Below are positions 26,406 to 35,621 of a DNA stretch of 64,000 bases, piece by piece. Source of the stretch: an uncultured Lachnospiraceae bacterium (GTDB lineage: Bacteria > Bacillota > Clostridia > Lachnospirales > Lachnospiraceae); contig CAKRVA010000007.1 in assembly GCA_934408585.1 (NCBI GenBank), positions 1 through 64,000 on the forward strand, given 5' to 3'. Numbering within the stretch: position 1 is the first letter of the stretch; each line of letters begins with the position of its first letter. Made by a program: the position numbers and the translations under genes. The notes beneath the pieces were generated by a model. That model saw nothing but the letters and a program-made list of their open reading frames with translations, ran no database searches and was not told where the DNA came from.

Positions 26406-26792
26406 ATGTTAAAGGAAGAAAAAGTCATTATGATGACAAAACTGGCTGCCTTTGAACAACGGGAAGGAAAGAAAAACCTTAGTATCGTGAATTACTTCCG
26501 AAATGATTACATAGGTTTTCAGGTGCTGAAATCAGTAATAGCATCTACCATTTCTTTTTTAGCAGTCTTTGCAATTTATCTGTTTTATAATTTTGAGGAT
26601 TTAATGCATGACATTTATAAGCTGGATCTGATGGAATTCGGTAAAAGTGTTGTGATTATTTATCTCTGTGTTGTCGGTGCATATGGTGTAATTACTTATG
26701 TCGTATATGCAAACCGGTATACGAAAGCAAAAAGAAAATTAAAGCGTTATTATGCAAATTTAAGAACACTAGAAAATATGTACGATAAGTAA
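26406..26792 (+). CDS. Small two-span membrane protein of unknown function
   Basis: 128 residues. Two hydrophobic segments are visible (about 50-64 and 80-100), with basic residues after the second (YTKAKRKLKRYYANLRTLENM), so both ends are probably cytoplasmic. GGAAGGA precedes the ATG. The next membrane-protein gene starts 14 bp later, and cdaA follows that. I recognise no family; a role linked to the c-di-AMP operon is suggested only by adjacency. Confidence 0.72.
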   Translation: MLKEEKVIMMTKLAAFEQREGKKNLSIVNYFRNDYIGFQVLKSVIASTISFLAVFAIYLFYNFEDLMHDIYKLDLMEFGKSVVIIYLCVVGAYGVITYVVYANRYTKAKRKLKRYYANLRTLENMYDK

Positions 26793-26805
26793 TGAGGATA
26801 ATCTT

Positions 26806-27762
26806 ATGACCGGCTTATTAGAAGCAAAGCAGTATATCAAAAATTTTATCAACAAAAATGAAACATACCTAATGCCATTATTAAAGTTTGTTCTTGCATT
26901 GATTGCCTTAATGACTATCAATGCCAAAATAGGATTTATGCAGAAGATAGATAATATTTCTGTGGTATTGATTGCATCCCTGATGTGTTCATTTATGCCA
27001 ATGAATTTTATTATTTTAATGGCGGCATTGTTTGTGGTACTACATTTGTATGCACTTTCCCTGGAATGTGCTGCAGTAGGACTTGTATTGTTTTTAGTAT
27101 TGTTTTTGATGTATTTCCGGTTTTCACCTAAGGATACACTGGTTGTATTATTAACACCAATCTGTTCCGCATTGGGGATTCCGTATGTCATTCCTCTTAC
27201 CATGGGATTGATTGGAACACCGGCATCGGCGGTATCTGTTGCATGTGGTGTTATTGTTACGGGATTTATAAAACATATTGCAGGAAGTGCTACTTCGTTA
27301 TCCTCTATGGAAACAGAAGAAATGGCAACAAAATTTCGGTTTGTAATTGACGGCATTATTGATAACAAAGAAATGGTGCTGATGATAATTGCATTTACAG
27401 TTACCATTATTTTAGTGTATTTTGTGAAGAGACTTGCGATTGATCATGCATGGACAATCGCAATTGTTGCAGGAGCATTGGCAGATTTAATGATTCTTCT
27501 GATGGGAGATCTGGTTTTTGACACGAATGTATCTATTCTTGGATTGATTATTGGAACCATCTTTTCTGTTGGTATTGCAAAAATTGTAGAATTCTTTGCA
27601 TTTCATGTGGATTACAGCAGAGCAGAAAAAGTACAGTTTGAAGATGATGAATATTATTATTATGTAAAAGCGGTTCCTAAGATTACCGTAGCGGCACCTT
27701 CCAGAACGGTGAAGAAAATAAATTCAACCAAAAGAAGGGTTCCCGCACAATCCAGGAAATAA
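26806..27762 (+). CDS. Polytopic membrane protein of unknown function upstream of cdaA
   Basis: 318 residues with roughly eight or nine hydrophobic segments between residues 20 and 265, then a soluble tail rich in Tyr, Asp/Glu and finally Lys/Arg. Landmarks are FSPKDTLVVLLTPICSALGIPYVIPL and GLIGTPASAVSVACGVIV, which could be a re-entrant or pore-like stretch, but I recognise no transporter motif. Translationally tight with the gene before it (14 bp) and 26 bp before cdaA, so it probably shares their transcript. Confidence 0.75.
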   Translation: MTGLLEAKQYIKNFINKNETYLMPLLKFVLALIALMTINAKIGFMQKIDNISVVLIASLMCSFMPMNFIILMAALFVVLHLYALSLECAAVGLVLFLVLFLMYFRFSPKDTLVVLLTPICSALGIPYVIPLTMGLIGTPASAVSVACGVIVTGFIKHIAGSATSLSSMETEEMATKFRFVIDGIIDNKEMVLMIIAFTVTIILVYFVKRLAIDHAWTIAIVAGALADLMILLMGDLVFDTNVSILGLIIGTIFSVGIAKIVEFFAFHVDYSRAEKVQFEDDEYYYYVKAVPKITVAAPSRTVKKINSTKRRVPAQSRK

Positions 27763-27787
27763 AAAGCTGACGGAGTAGGGGAAATAA

Positions 27788-28657
27788 ATGAGGCATACAT
27801 TAGAAGTGGTCGAATCATATCTGTCGAGAATGGCAGGTATCAGATGGACGGACATTGTTGAAATTATTATATTGTCTGTGATTATGTATCACATTCTGCG
27901 GTGGATTAAGAATACCAAAGCATGGTCACTGCTGAAGGGGATTGTAATTATTGCAGTTTTTGTATTACTTGCAGCCTACTTCGAGATGAATACCATTCTT
28001 TGGATTGTAGATAACTTGTTTGGTGTAGCAGTAACGGCAGTAATTGTTATTTTACAGCCCGAATTACGTAGAGCAATTGAAGAATTGGGACGAAAAAATA
28101 TTATTTCATCAATTGTTCCGATTACTGTAAGCCGGACGGCAGAAGGCGGAAGATACTCTGACCGTACCGTAAATGAAATTGTAAAAGCATGTGTTGAGAT
28201 GGGCAAGGTAAAGACCGGTGCCCTTATTGTTATGGAACAAGATGAATCGCTTATGGAATATGAGCGTACCGGAATAGAAGTTGATGGAATTGTAACAAGC
28301 CAGTTGTTGATTAATATATTTGAACATAACACGCCTCTCCATGATGGAGCAGTGATTATCCGGGGAGACCGTGTGACATCAGCGACCTGCTATCTGCCGC
28401 TTTCTGACAACATGCAGTTAAGCAAAGAACTCGGAACAAGACATCGTGCAGGTGTAGGTATTTCCGAAGTGACTGATTCCATGACGATTATTGTATCTGA
28501 GGAAACGGGTAAAATCAGTGTCGCATATCGTGGAAAGCTGGAAAGAAACCTTGATGCGGACACATTGAAAGAAAGAATAAGTGTAATACAGAACAAACCG
28601 GAAGAAGAAAACCGGAAGCGTTTTCTGTGGAAGGGAAGGGCGAGAAGTGAAAAGTAA
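27788..28657 (+). CDS. cdaA: Diadenylate cyclase CdaA
   Basis: A 289-residue membrane-bound enzyme making c-di-AMP from two ATP. Three N-terminal membrane spans (residues about 14-80) precede the DAC domain, whose signature motifs DGAVII and GTRHRAGVGISE are intact. The C-terminal tail is basic. It overlaps cdaR by 11 bp, and glmM follows, giving the widespread cdaA-cdaR-glmM order, in which CdaR and GlmM modulate cyclase activity. Confidence 0.97.
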   Translation: MRHTLEVVESYLSRMAGIRWTDIVEIIILSVIMYHILRWIKNTKAWSLLKGIVIIAVFVLLAAYFEMNTILWIVDNLFGVAVTAVIVILQPELRRAIEELGRKNIISSIVPITVSRTAEGGRYSDRTVNEIVKACVEMGKVKTGALIVMEQDESLMEYERTGIEVDGIVTSQLLINIFEHNTPLHDGAVIIRGDRVTSATCYLPLSDNMQLSKELGTRHRAGVGISEVTDSMTIIVSEETGKISVAYRGKLERNLDADTLKERISVIQNKPEEENRKRFLWKGRARSEK

Positions 28658-29924
28658 GTGGAACGCCAATATTGGCCTCAAAATCGCATCTGTGTTCTTC
28701 TCGATTGTACTTTGGATGGTGGGAAACAGTATTGGAAATCCAACGACTACCCAATCCTTTTACAATATTCCGGTACAGCTTGAAAACACAGAAGCAATCA
28801 CAGATTCAGGAAGAGTATATGAAGTATTAGATGAAACAGATGTTATCAACAGAGTTTCCGTGCGTGGACCTCGTTCAATAGTTTCGAGCCTGACCTCGGA
28901 AAATATTGTAGCTACAGCAGATGTTAGCAGTATCAGTAGTCTTGATACCGTTTCCATACGGTTGACTACAAATGTACATCAGGATCAGATTAACAGTATC
29001 GTAGGAAGCAGCGATACCGTAAAGCTTCGAATTGATAATAAGAAAACAAAAGCATTGGCGTTAAGTACAAAGATTACAGGCAGTGTGTCCGATGGCTATA
29101 TGGTTGGGGACGTGTCTACGGATCAGAACCTCGTACGTATCTCAGGACCCGAATCCGTAATTGATACCATAACAAAGGCAGTTGCAGAGGTTGATGTATC
29201 CGGATTTACCAGTGATATTGGTACAAGTGCAGAAATCAAATTATACGATGCAAATGATGAGGTGATTTCGGAGGCAACAATCAGTCAGAATATTAAGAGC
29301 GTTGGTGTCAAAGTGACCATACTCCAGACAAAGGATGTTCCGCTTGTATTTAGTACACAGGGCGAACCGATGATGGGATATAATGAGACGGGCATCATTG
29401 ATTCCGATAAGGAAACGGTGCAAATCTCCGGAAAGAGCAGTATTTTAAAGAACATCAGCTCCATAGAGATACCATCTGATGTAATTGATATAACTGGCAA
29501 GAAGGAAACATTTACGGTTGATGTGGATATCCGTAGTTACCTGCCGGAGAATGTACAACTTGTGAATCCGGAGGATGCAAAGATTCAGGTTACGGTTTAT
29601 ATTGAAGCAGAGACGGCAAAAAGACTGGAATTAAAAGAGAGCAGTATTGTGGTAAAGAATCTTTCCAGTGATTTTGAAGCAAGTATTTCCGGTGTAGATG
29701 AAACATTTATCATTGAATTGATTGGTTTATCGAAAGAACTGGAACATTTCCAGGCAAATAGCATGATAGGAACCATTGATGCAAATGAGATTATGGAAAC
29801 TTATAATCTGAGTGAAATGAAAGAGGGCTTTTATAATATGGAAGTGGACTTTGGTTTGCCGGATGATGTAAGACTTCTGGAACCGGTGGAAGTAGTTGTC
29901 CATATTACAAAGAAGCAGGGTTAG
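28647..29924 (+). CDS. cdaR: YbbR-domain protein CdaR, regulator of CdaA
   Basis: 425 residues starting at GTG 28647, inside the cdaA reading frame and behind GAAGGGCGAG. One N-terminal membrane span (IGLKIASVFFSIVLWMVG) is followed by about four extracytoplasmic YbbR repeats of roughly 80-90 residues (for example RVSVRGPRSIVSSL, LVRISGPESVIDTI, TVQISGKSSILKNI, each with an R/Q-S/V-G-P/K turn). CdaR homologues bind CdaA and tune c-di-AMP output at the membrane. Confidence 0.93.
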   Translation: MKSKWNANIGLKIASVFFSIVLWMVGNSIGNPTTTQSFYNIPVQLENTEAITDSGRVYEVLDETDVINRVSVRGPRSIVSSLTSENIVATADVSSISSLDTVSIRLTTNVHQDQINSIVGSSDTVKLRIDNKKTKALALSTKITGSVSDGYMVGDVSTDQNLVRISGPESVIDTITKAVAEVDVSGFTSDIGTSAEIKLYDANDEVISEATISQNIKSVGVKVTILQTKDVPLVFSTQGEPMMGYNETGIIDSDKETVQISGKSSILKNISSIEIPSDVIDITGKKETFTVDVDIRSYLPENVQLVNPEDAKIQVTVYIEAETAKRLELKESSIVVKNLSSDFEASISGVDETFIIELIGLSKELEHFQANSMIGTIDANEIMETYNLSEMKEGFYNMEVDFGLPDDVRLLEPVEVVVHITKKQG

Positions 29925-29951
29925 TCGTACAAGAAAGGATATGCTGAAATT

Positions 29952-31301
29952 ATGAGCAGACTGTTTGGTACCGATGGTGTACGTGGTGTTGCAAATGATG
30001 AATTGACGCCGTTACTGGCAATGCAGCTTGGTCAGGCAGGGGCATATGTTTTAACAAAGGAAAACAGACATCGACCTACGATTATGGTTGGATGTGATAC
30101 GCGAATATCAGGAGATATGCTGGCGAATGCTTTGATGGCAGGAATTTGTTCTGTTGGAGCAAATGCAGTTTATGTGGGAGTCCTTCCAACACCGGCAGTA
30201 GCGTATCTTACGAGAAAGTACAAGGTAGATGCAGGAGTAGTGATTTCCGCATCTCATAATCCGGTAGAATTCAACGGAATAAAGTTTTTTGATGGCGATG
30301 GCTACAAGCTTCCGGATGAACTGGAGGATGAAATCGAAGCAATTATAAAGAGCGGAATGGCTGGTATAAACTTTCCAACCGGAGCGAATGTTGGCAAGAT
30401 AAAATATCGTACCGATGCGAGAGAAGAATACATTAACCACTCGATTAAGGCTGTGAAGGTAGACTTGACAGGGTTAAAAATTGTGGTAGACTGTGCAGAA
30501 GGGGCTTCTTACTATACTTCCACAGAGTCCTTGAAGGAGCTCGGCGGTAATGTCGTCGCAATCCACAATATGCCGGATGGAACCAATATTAATGCAAACT
30601 GTGGTTCTACCCATATGGAAGAACTGAAAGCCCGGGTAGTATATGAAAAAGCGAATGTCGGTCTTGCTTTCGATGGCGATGCTGACCGGTTGATGGCAGT
30701 GGATGAATTGGGAAATATTGTGGACGGCGACCAGATTATGGCAATTATTGGAAACCATATGAAAGAAAACGGAGAACTGTCCCATAATACCATCGTTGCA
30801 ACCGTTATGAGTAATCTTGGATTCTTCCTGATGGGAGAAAAACAGGGAATTACGATGGAGCAGACGAAGGTAGGTGACCGTTATGTGCTTGAACGAATGC
30901 GGGAGATTGATGCCAGCCTTGGTGGTGAACAGTCCGGTCATATTATCTTTTTGAAGGAAAACACAACAGGTGATGGACTGCTCAGTGCCTTACATTTATT
31001 ACAGGTCATGGTTGAAACAGGAAAGCCATTGTCCGAGCTTGCAAAGATTATGGAGGTTCTTCCACAGGCGTTGGTAAATGCGATGGTGCCGAACCACAAA
31101 AAAGAGAAGTACATGGAATATCCCGAAATTGCGGAAGCAGTTAAAACGCTTACGGATAAGTTTGCGGGAGAAGGAAGAGTATTGATTCGCCCTTCCGGTA
31201 CAGAACCAAAGATACGTGTTATGATTGAAGGAAAAGATCAGGCAATGATTGAAAAAGACGCCAGAGAACTGGCTGACCTTATTCAGAATGTTATGTTGTA
31301 G
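29952..31301 (+). CDS. glmM: Phosphoglucosamine mutase
   Basis: 449 residues, the usual family length. It converts glucosamine-6-phosphate to glucosamine-1-phosphate, the step towards UDP-GlcNAc for cell-wall synthesis. The catalytic phosphoserine loop ISASHNPVEFNGIKFF, the metal loop AFDGDADRLMAVDE, the sugar loop SLGGEQSGHIIF and the phosphate-binding RPSGTEPKIRVM are all present. Third gene of the cdaA-cdaR-glmM operon; GlmM in related bacteria inhibits CdaA directly. Confidence 0.97.
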   Translation: MSRLFGTDGVRGVANDELTPLLAMQLGQAGAYVLTKENRHRPTIMVGCDTRISGDMLANALMAGICSVGANAVYVGVLPTPAVAYLTRKYKVDAGVVISASHNPVEFNGIKFFDGDGYKLPDELEDEIEAIIKSGMAGINFPTGANVGKIKYRTDAREEYINHSIKAVKVDLTGLKIVVDCAEGASYYTSTESLKELGGNVVAIHNMPDGTNINANCGSTHMEELKARVVYEKANVGLAFDGDADRLMAVDELGNIVDGDQIMAIIGNHMKENGELSHNTIVATVMSNLGFFLMGEKQGITMEQTKVGDRYVLERMREIDASLGGEQSGHIIFLKENTTGDGLLSALHLLQVMVETGKPLSELAKIMEVLPQALVNAMVPNHKKEKYMEYPEIAEAVKTLTDKFAGEGRVLIRPSGTEPKIRVMIEGKDQAMIEKDARELADLIQNVML

Positions 31302-31313
31302 GAGGTATATGAA

Positions 31314-31577
31314 ATGGTAAGCCAAAAGGTGGTTATAAAAAATCCGACCGGTCTCCATTTAAGACCAGCAGGAATTTTGTGCAAAGAAGCAATGCGTTTT
31401 AAATCGCTAATTACATTTTCGTTTCGTGGAAATACTGCAAATGCCAAAAGTGTTTTGAGTGTATTGGGTGCATGCGTGAAGTGCGGAGATGAAATTGAAT
31501 TTAATTGTGATGGAGAAGATGAGGAAGAGGCATTAGCTGCACTCGTCAGCGCCATTGAAAACGGTCTTGGAGAATAA
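31314..31577 (+). CDS. HPr family phosphocarrier with both phosphorylation sites
   Basis: An 87-residue HPr. The catalytic His15 sits in PTGLHLRPAG and the regulatory Ser46 in TANAKSVLSVLG, both at the canonical positions, so it can in principle act in PTS phosphotransfer and be a target of HPr kinase (hprK at 54067). AGGAGG precedes the ATG. It sits 12 bp after glmM and ends the operon. A second HPr-like gene at 58608 lacks the histidine, so this is the PTS-competent copy of the two in the window. Confidence 0.92.
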   Translation: MVSQKVVIKNPTGLHLRPAGILCKEAMRFKSLITFSFRGNTANAKSVLSVLGACVKCGDEIEFNCDGEDEEEALAALVSAIENGLGE

Positions 31578-31600
31578 ATAGAGTTATAAGAAGAAAACAA

Positions 31601-31634
31601 AAAACAGGTTGTGCTAAACTGCACAACCTGTTTT
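31601..31634. terminator. Bidirectional terminator between the HPr and lipoprotein genes
   Basis: A perfect 14-bp inverted repeat (AAAACAGGTTGTGC and its complement) around a six-base loop, A-flanked on one side and T-flanked on the other. It serves the plus-strand glmM operon and the minus-strand gene ending at 31650. Confidence 0.92.
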
Positions 31635-31649
31635 CTATTTCATTTGTTT

Positions 31650-32957
31650 TTATAATGTCAAAGAATCTTCATCAAGGACTTCTTCATCATCACCATATAA
31701 TCTTATGGTTTCTTCCAGAATTTCATCTAAGGTATAGGATTCCTGCAAAATAATCGGCATTGCATAATGAGTATCATCAGCAATGACAAGTTCAATATCA
31801 TCACTAAGATTTCGTAATTCATATATCAGGAATACCGTTGCAGTTGCACCGGGCTGTACATCAGCGGAGTTATAACCTGATACACCGGAGATGTATCCAT
31901 TATCAAGAGATACACCGCCCTGGCTTGCAACGTCTTCCATATCATATGAAAAGTTAGCAGTTTCATCGGAATTATTTGTGAAATCAACCATAAATACAAC
32001 AATTGGAATATCACTGTATTTTTCAATTCCCAAAACATAATCGGTAACTTCAACCTCAAAAGCAGAAGAAACTTCTAATGTCTCAGCAACAATAGTGCCT
32101 TCTGATTCCGTAGCATCTTCTGCTACTGCAATGTTTGTTTCAAGAAGTGGTTCTACTTCATAACTGTTATAACCACCCTGTTTTGCAGAAAACTCAACTT
32201 CAGAATCATCCTGCAGAGTATAAACAGCACGGTAAGAAATAGATTTACCGGGCTGAATATCGGTATAAGAATTACTGGATAATTCTTCACTGTATTCCGG
32301 ATGGCGGTAAGGCAGATAGCCGGAACTTAATTCTACACCATTCTGGAAAAGTGATAATCTGGCAGCAGAAGGTGATTCGGCTTCACTGCCGTTATTTGTA
32401 AAAGTCATATCTAAAGCAAGTAATTGATTTCCTTCACCATCATCGGTAGTAAATGCACGGTCAATCTGGAGCGCATAATCGGTCGGAATAATGTAATAAT
32501 CAACATCTGCAAGGTCAATCGTAGTCTCCAGGGTCTTTATGTTTTTCTTTTTACCATAGTATAACATAAGAAGGGATACCGTACCTTCAGCATCCGGATT
32601 GCCAAGTTTATAGGCAAGCTGTACGGTACCATGTTCTTTTGGTGCAATTGCATTTGTAGAAACATATACAGGACAATAATCGGAAAGGTATTCCTTATCT
32701 AATGCAGTGCCATCCAAAGATGCAGATGCATCATATGCAAGACTGCTGGGGTCCAGATAGTCTTTACTCTTATTTTCAACATCCAGATTAACAACCAGAA
32801 CGGAATCTGTTTTATCATTTGTTCTTAATCGGATACTGTCAGTTACAGTTACGTTATAAGGCTTTTTTGCACTCATTAATCCGCAACCGGTAAGGCAAAG
32901 CATCATAGTTACCATTGTGGCAAAAAGGACAATGCCACTAAATTTTCTCTCTCTCAT
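31650..32957 (-). CDS. Lipoprotein with DUF5067-like domains
   Basis: 435 residues from the ATG at 32957, behind AGAGGGAGAG; the longer frame to 33017 would put 20 residues before the signal peptide. The N-terminus is a lipoprotein signal peptide (basic RERK, hydrophobic core, lipobox LCLTGC). The rest shows repeated beta-rich modules: SVLVVNLDVENKSKDYLDP, LLALDMTFTNNGSEAES and VFMVDFTNNSDETANF, each followed by a QPG turn, resembling DUF5067/telomere-length-like immunoglobulin-type domains of Firmicute surface proteins. Highly acidic C-terminus. It follows a DUF3048 gene by about 70 bp on the same strand. Ligand unknown. Confidence 0.83.
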   Translation of the reverse strand: MRERKFSGIVLFATMVTMMLCLTGCGLMSAKKPYNVTVTDSIRLRTNDKTDSVLVVNLDVENKSKDYLDPSSLAYDASASLDGTALDKEYLSDYCPVYVSTNAIAPKEHGTVQLAYKLGNPDAEGTVSLLMLYYGKKKNIKTLETTIDLADVDYYIIPTDYALQIDRAFTTDDGEGNQLLALDMTFTNNGSEAESPSAARLSLFQNGVELSSGYLPYRHPEYSEELSSNSYTDIQPGKSISYRAVYTLQDDSEVEFSAKQGGYNSYEVEPLLETNIAVAEDATESEGTIVAETLEVSSAFEVEVTDYVLGIEKYSDIPIVVFMVDFTNNSDETANFSYDMEDVASQGGVSLDNGYISGVSGYNSADVQPGATATVFLIYELRNLSDDIELVIADDTHYAMPIILQESYTLDEILEETIRLYGDDEEVLDEDSLTL

Positions 32958-33026
32958 TCTTTTCTCTCCCTCTTCTTGTGTGTTACAGTAAAACACTGTT
33001 ATCATAGAGAGTATCATATAATGGAA

Positions 33027-34193
33027 CTAATTTGCAAGTACCTTTCCATCAACCGTAAAGGAATCACCGTCTGCAATAATGCATATCATGGTTTTTCCGG
33101 TATTTAATTTTATCTCATTGCCTTCATCATCAAAGTATCTGGTAGGACCATAGTCAGAGGTCTTTTCCCAGGTTACATGAATTCCTTTTCCGCTTGTAAA
33201 AAACCAGCCATCCCGTGTAGTATCGTGGCATTGGTAAGCAAGATATCCTTTTTGGTCACGGACCTCATAGTAAGTATTCTGTACAAGAATATTTTTAAAG
33301 GAGAGCTGTTTGTTATTTGCCAAATCCAGGTGCGGTCCATCTACATCGCGGGACAAGTGCTGATAGCGGTCATAGAGACCGGTAGCTTCATTGTAAATAA
33401 AATAACAGTTTGTAACAGGGTACGCTAATGCCATATCAACCTTGGAGGCAGAAATTGCATCCGTATAGTCCTCGAGAGTATTAGGAGCATCTGCAGAAGC
33501 AAACATAAAGTGATTTTCATCGGCATAGCCATCACGATACTTTTCCGGATATCCATAATAATCCATTGCCTTTTGAATCGATTCGCCACTTGTAAAAGCA
33601 TTATCATAATCGTTCTTTGCAACATCACGGAAGCAGGCTGCACTGTAATCAATACAGTCGATGTTCTGGGTATCGTTGCGGCTGATAATATCATTGATAT
33701 AAAATGGACCGCCATAGTGAACAACCACAGCATCCCATTCAAATGCCCAATATACAAAATAATCACGACAACTGCGGATATTACCAATTTTTTCGAGATT
33801 GTTCCAATCTTCAAAAATTGCCATTAACCGGGTCATGCTTGCTTCCACATTACATTCATAAATAATGGAAGCTTCGGAAAGGCCATATTGACTTGCCGTT
33901 TTGGTATTCGGAATCATGACTGCGATGGGACGTTTTTCGGCAACGGTATCATCAATCCATTCGTTTGTCAGGCGGCTTCTGGACATGTTTTCCTGTGGAG
34001 GAATGTTTGGATTATTTTCAGAAGCCTTCTCATTTGAAGAGTCACTTTCTGAAATATCGTTGGAAGCAGTATCCAAAGATACTTCCGTAATATCATCGGT
34101 AGTGGATACAGCAGAATTTTCCTTTTTGGAACACCCTGCAATCAAGAAAACAAGTAGAATAGAAGAACATAATATATAGGTTATTTTTCTCAC
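33027..34193 (-). CDS. DUF3048 domain lipoprotein (YerB-like), copy 1
   Basis: 388 residues starting at GTG 34193, six bases after AAAGGAGGTATCCT. The lipobox is VFLIAGCSKKE. After a Ser/Asn/Glu-rich linker comes the DUF3048 region: RPIAVMIPNTKTASQYGLSEA, IGNIRSCRDYFVYWAFEWDAV, VHYGGPFY, then a second part with VQNTYYEVRDQKGYLAYQCH, TSGKGIHVTWEK and TGKTMICII. DUF3048 proteins (Bacillus YerB) are surface lipoproteins of unknown role. It is a close paralogue of the next upstream gene, from which a terminator separates it. Confidence 0.87.
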   Translation of the reverse strand: MRKITYILCSSILLVFLIAGCSKKENSAVSTTDDITEVSLDTASNDISESDSSNEKASENNPNIPPQENMSRSRLTNEWIDDTVAEKRPIAVMIPNTKTASQYGLSEASIIYECNVEASMTRLMAIFEDWNNLEKIGNIRSCRDYFVYWAFEWDAVVVHYGGPFYINDIISRNDTQNIDCIDYSAACFRDVAKNDYDNAFTSGESIQKAMDYYGYPEKYRDGYADENHFMFASADAPNTLEDYTDAISASKVDMALAYPVTNCYFIYNEATGLYDRYQHLSRDVDGPHLDLANNKQLSFKNILVQNTYYEVRDQKGYLAYQCHDTTRDGWFFTSGKGIHVTWEKTSDYGPTRYFDDEGNEIKLNTGKTMICIIADGDSFTVDGKVLAN

Positions 34194-34233
34194 AGGATAC
34201 CTCCTTTATAATTTTATAGAGAATCATATATTG

Positions 34234-34269
34234 AAAAAGACAGGAAAGTATTACACCATCCTGTCTTTT
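34234..34269 (-). terminator. Terminator between the two DUF3048 genes
   Basis: An 11-bp inverted repeat AAAAGACAGGA/TCCTGTCTTTT around a 13-base loop. Read on the minus strand it ends in a T run, downstream of the gene ending at 34288. Confidence 0.82.
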
Positions 34270-34287
34270 GCTTCTGTGTATTACGAA

Positions 34288-35436
34288 TTATTCAAGAGTC
34301 TGTCCATCTACGATAATAGGGTCACCATCTTCAACGATACAAATCATGGTTTTTCCGGTATTAAATTCAACTTCATTACCATTATCATCAAAGTATTTTG
34401 TGGGTTCGTAATCGGCAGTTTTCTTCCAGGTAACGTGGATTGCCTTACCATTTGTAAAGTAATAACCATCTCTGGTGGTATCATGATCCTGGAAAGCAAG
34501 ATAACCCTTTGCATCACGAACTTCGTAATAAGTATTCTGAACAACTACATTCTTAAAAGAAAGCTGAACGTTGTCATTAGCAGCATCTACGTCAGGTTCA
34601 CCGTACATATAACGATAGTAAAGACCGTCTTCTTTATTATAAGTAAAAGATGTTTTTACAATTGGATAAGCCTTTGACAGGTCAATTTCCTTAGCAGCAA
34701 ATGCATCGCTGGCATCCAGAGCATTTTCTTCTTTTGCAAAAGTAAAGCGGGCACCCTGATAATAGTTGTCACGATAAGTCTTAGAATAACCAAAGTGTTC
34801 AATTGCATCATCAAGTCCATCAGCACTTGCATATGCATTGTGAGGTGCTTTACGGTCGGAAGAACGGAAATATGCATTCGCGTATTCACCCTGATGATGG
34901 TTATCACCGTAAAAACATCCGGTGATGTTATCGGTTCCTTCGCGTTCAATAATATCAGTGATATAGAAAGGTCCACCGAAATGAACATAAATGGAATCAT
35001 ATTCTAATGCCCAGTAAACAAAGTAATCACGACAGCTACGTACATTACCAATGCGGTCAAGACCTTCCCAATCCTTGATGACAGCCATGCTTCTTGTTAA
35101 GTCAGCTTCAACGGGACATTCATAGAGAACATCTGCCTTGGATAAATTATAATGTGGAAGAGCTGATTTATCATTAGGAACCATAATTGCAATTGGTCTT
35201 GCATCTGCAATATCGCCACTAATCCATTCATTCGTAATCGGACTGCGTACCATGCCCTCTTCCGGAGGTAATTCTTCTTCTACTTCGGGTTCAGGAGTAG
35301 CTTCCTCCTGTAATTCCGGCTGAACCTCTACAACGGGTTCCACTACCGGCTGGATGGTCTCTTCTTTCTTTCCACATCCAAATAAAAAGAGTGTTGCGGA
35401 AAGTGCAATCAGAGACAGTACTTTCAAATGTTTCAT
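34288..35436 (-). CDS. DUF3048 domain lipoprotein (YerB-like), copy 2
   Basis: 382 residues from the ATG at 35436, preceded by GAGGAATTACATA; the longer frame to 35538 is not supported because the signal peptide begins here (KHLKVLSLIALSATLFLFGC, lipobox LFLFGC). A Glu/Pro-rich spacer (about 25-70) precedes the DUF3048 region: RPIAIMVPNDKSALPHYNLSKA, NVRSCRDYFVYWALEYDSI, VHFGGPFYITDIIER and VQNTYYEVRDAKGYLAFQDH. Copy 1 repeats nearly every motif in the same order, so the pair arose by tandem duplication. It has its own terminator. Confidence 0.87.
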   Translation of the reverse strand: MKHLKVLSLIALSATLFLFGCGKKEETIQPVVEPVVEVQPELQEEATPEPEVEEELPPEEGMVRSPITNEWISGDIADARPIAIMVPNDKSALPHYNLSKADVLYECPVEADLTRSMAVIKDWEGLDRIGNVRSCRDYFVYWALEYDSIYVHFGGPFYITDIIEREGTDNITGCFYGDNHHQGEYANAYFRSSDRKAPHNAYASADGLDDAIEHFGYSKTYRDNYYQGARFTFAKEENALDASDAFAAKEIDLSKAYPIVKTSFTYNKEDGLYYRYMYGEPDVDAANDNVQLSFKNVVVQNTYYEVRDAKGYLAFQDHDTTRDGYYFTNGKAIHVTWKKTADYEPTKYFDDNGNEVEFNTGKTMICIVEDGDPIIVDGQTLE

Positions 35437-35553
35437 TATGTAATTCCTCGCTTTCAGTATATCATGCCGTACCCTTAAAAACAGATACAAGCCTTCTCGA
35501 ACAATTATAACATAGGGAAGAATTATCGTCACTACCAAAATTTTGAAATGTAC

Positions 35554-35582
35554 TTGTGAAAAACATAGGAAAAGGGTAAAAT
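35554..35582 (+). promoter_or_regulatory. Sigma-A-type promoter of the nucleotide-sugar cluster
   Basis: TTGTGA at 35554-35559, a 17-bp spacer and TAAAAT at 35577-35582, 40 bp before rfbD. Read from consensus only. Confidence 0.5.
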
Positions 35583-35621
35583 AGTAAAGGTAGTCTAAAA
35601 GCAGAAAGGGTACAATTGGAA

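Noticed and set aside
26769..27407. 212-codon minus-strand frame, Ile/Asn/Thr-rich
   Set aside because: It is antisense to the membrane-protein gene. Its odd composition is the complement of hydrophobic codons, and no ribosome site is present.
33177..34179. Three plus-strand frames inside the first DUF3048 gene
   Set aside because: Antisense shadows of a well-supported lipoprotein gene, with no family resemblance.
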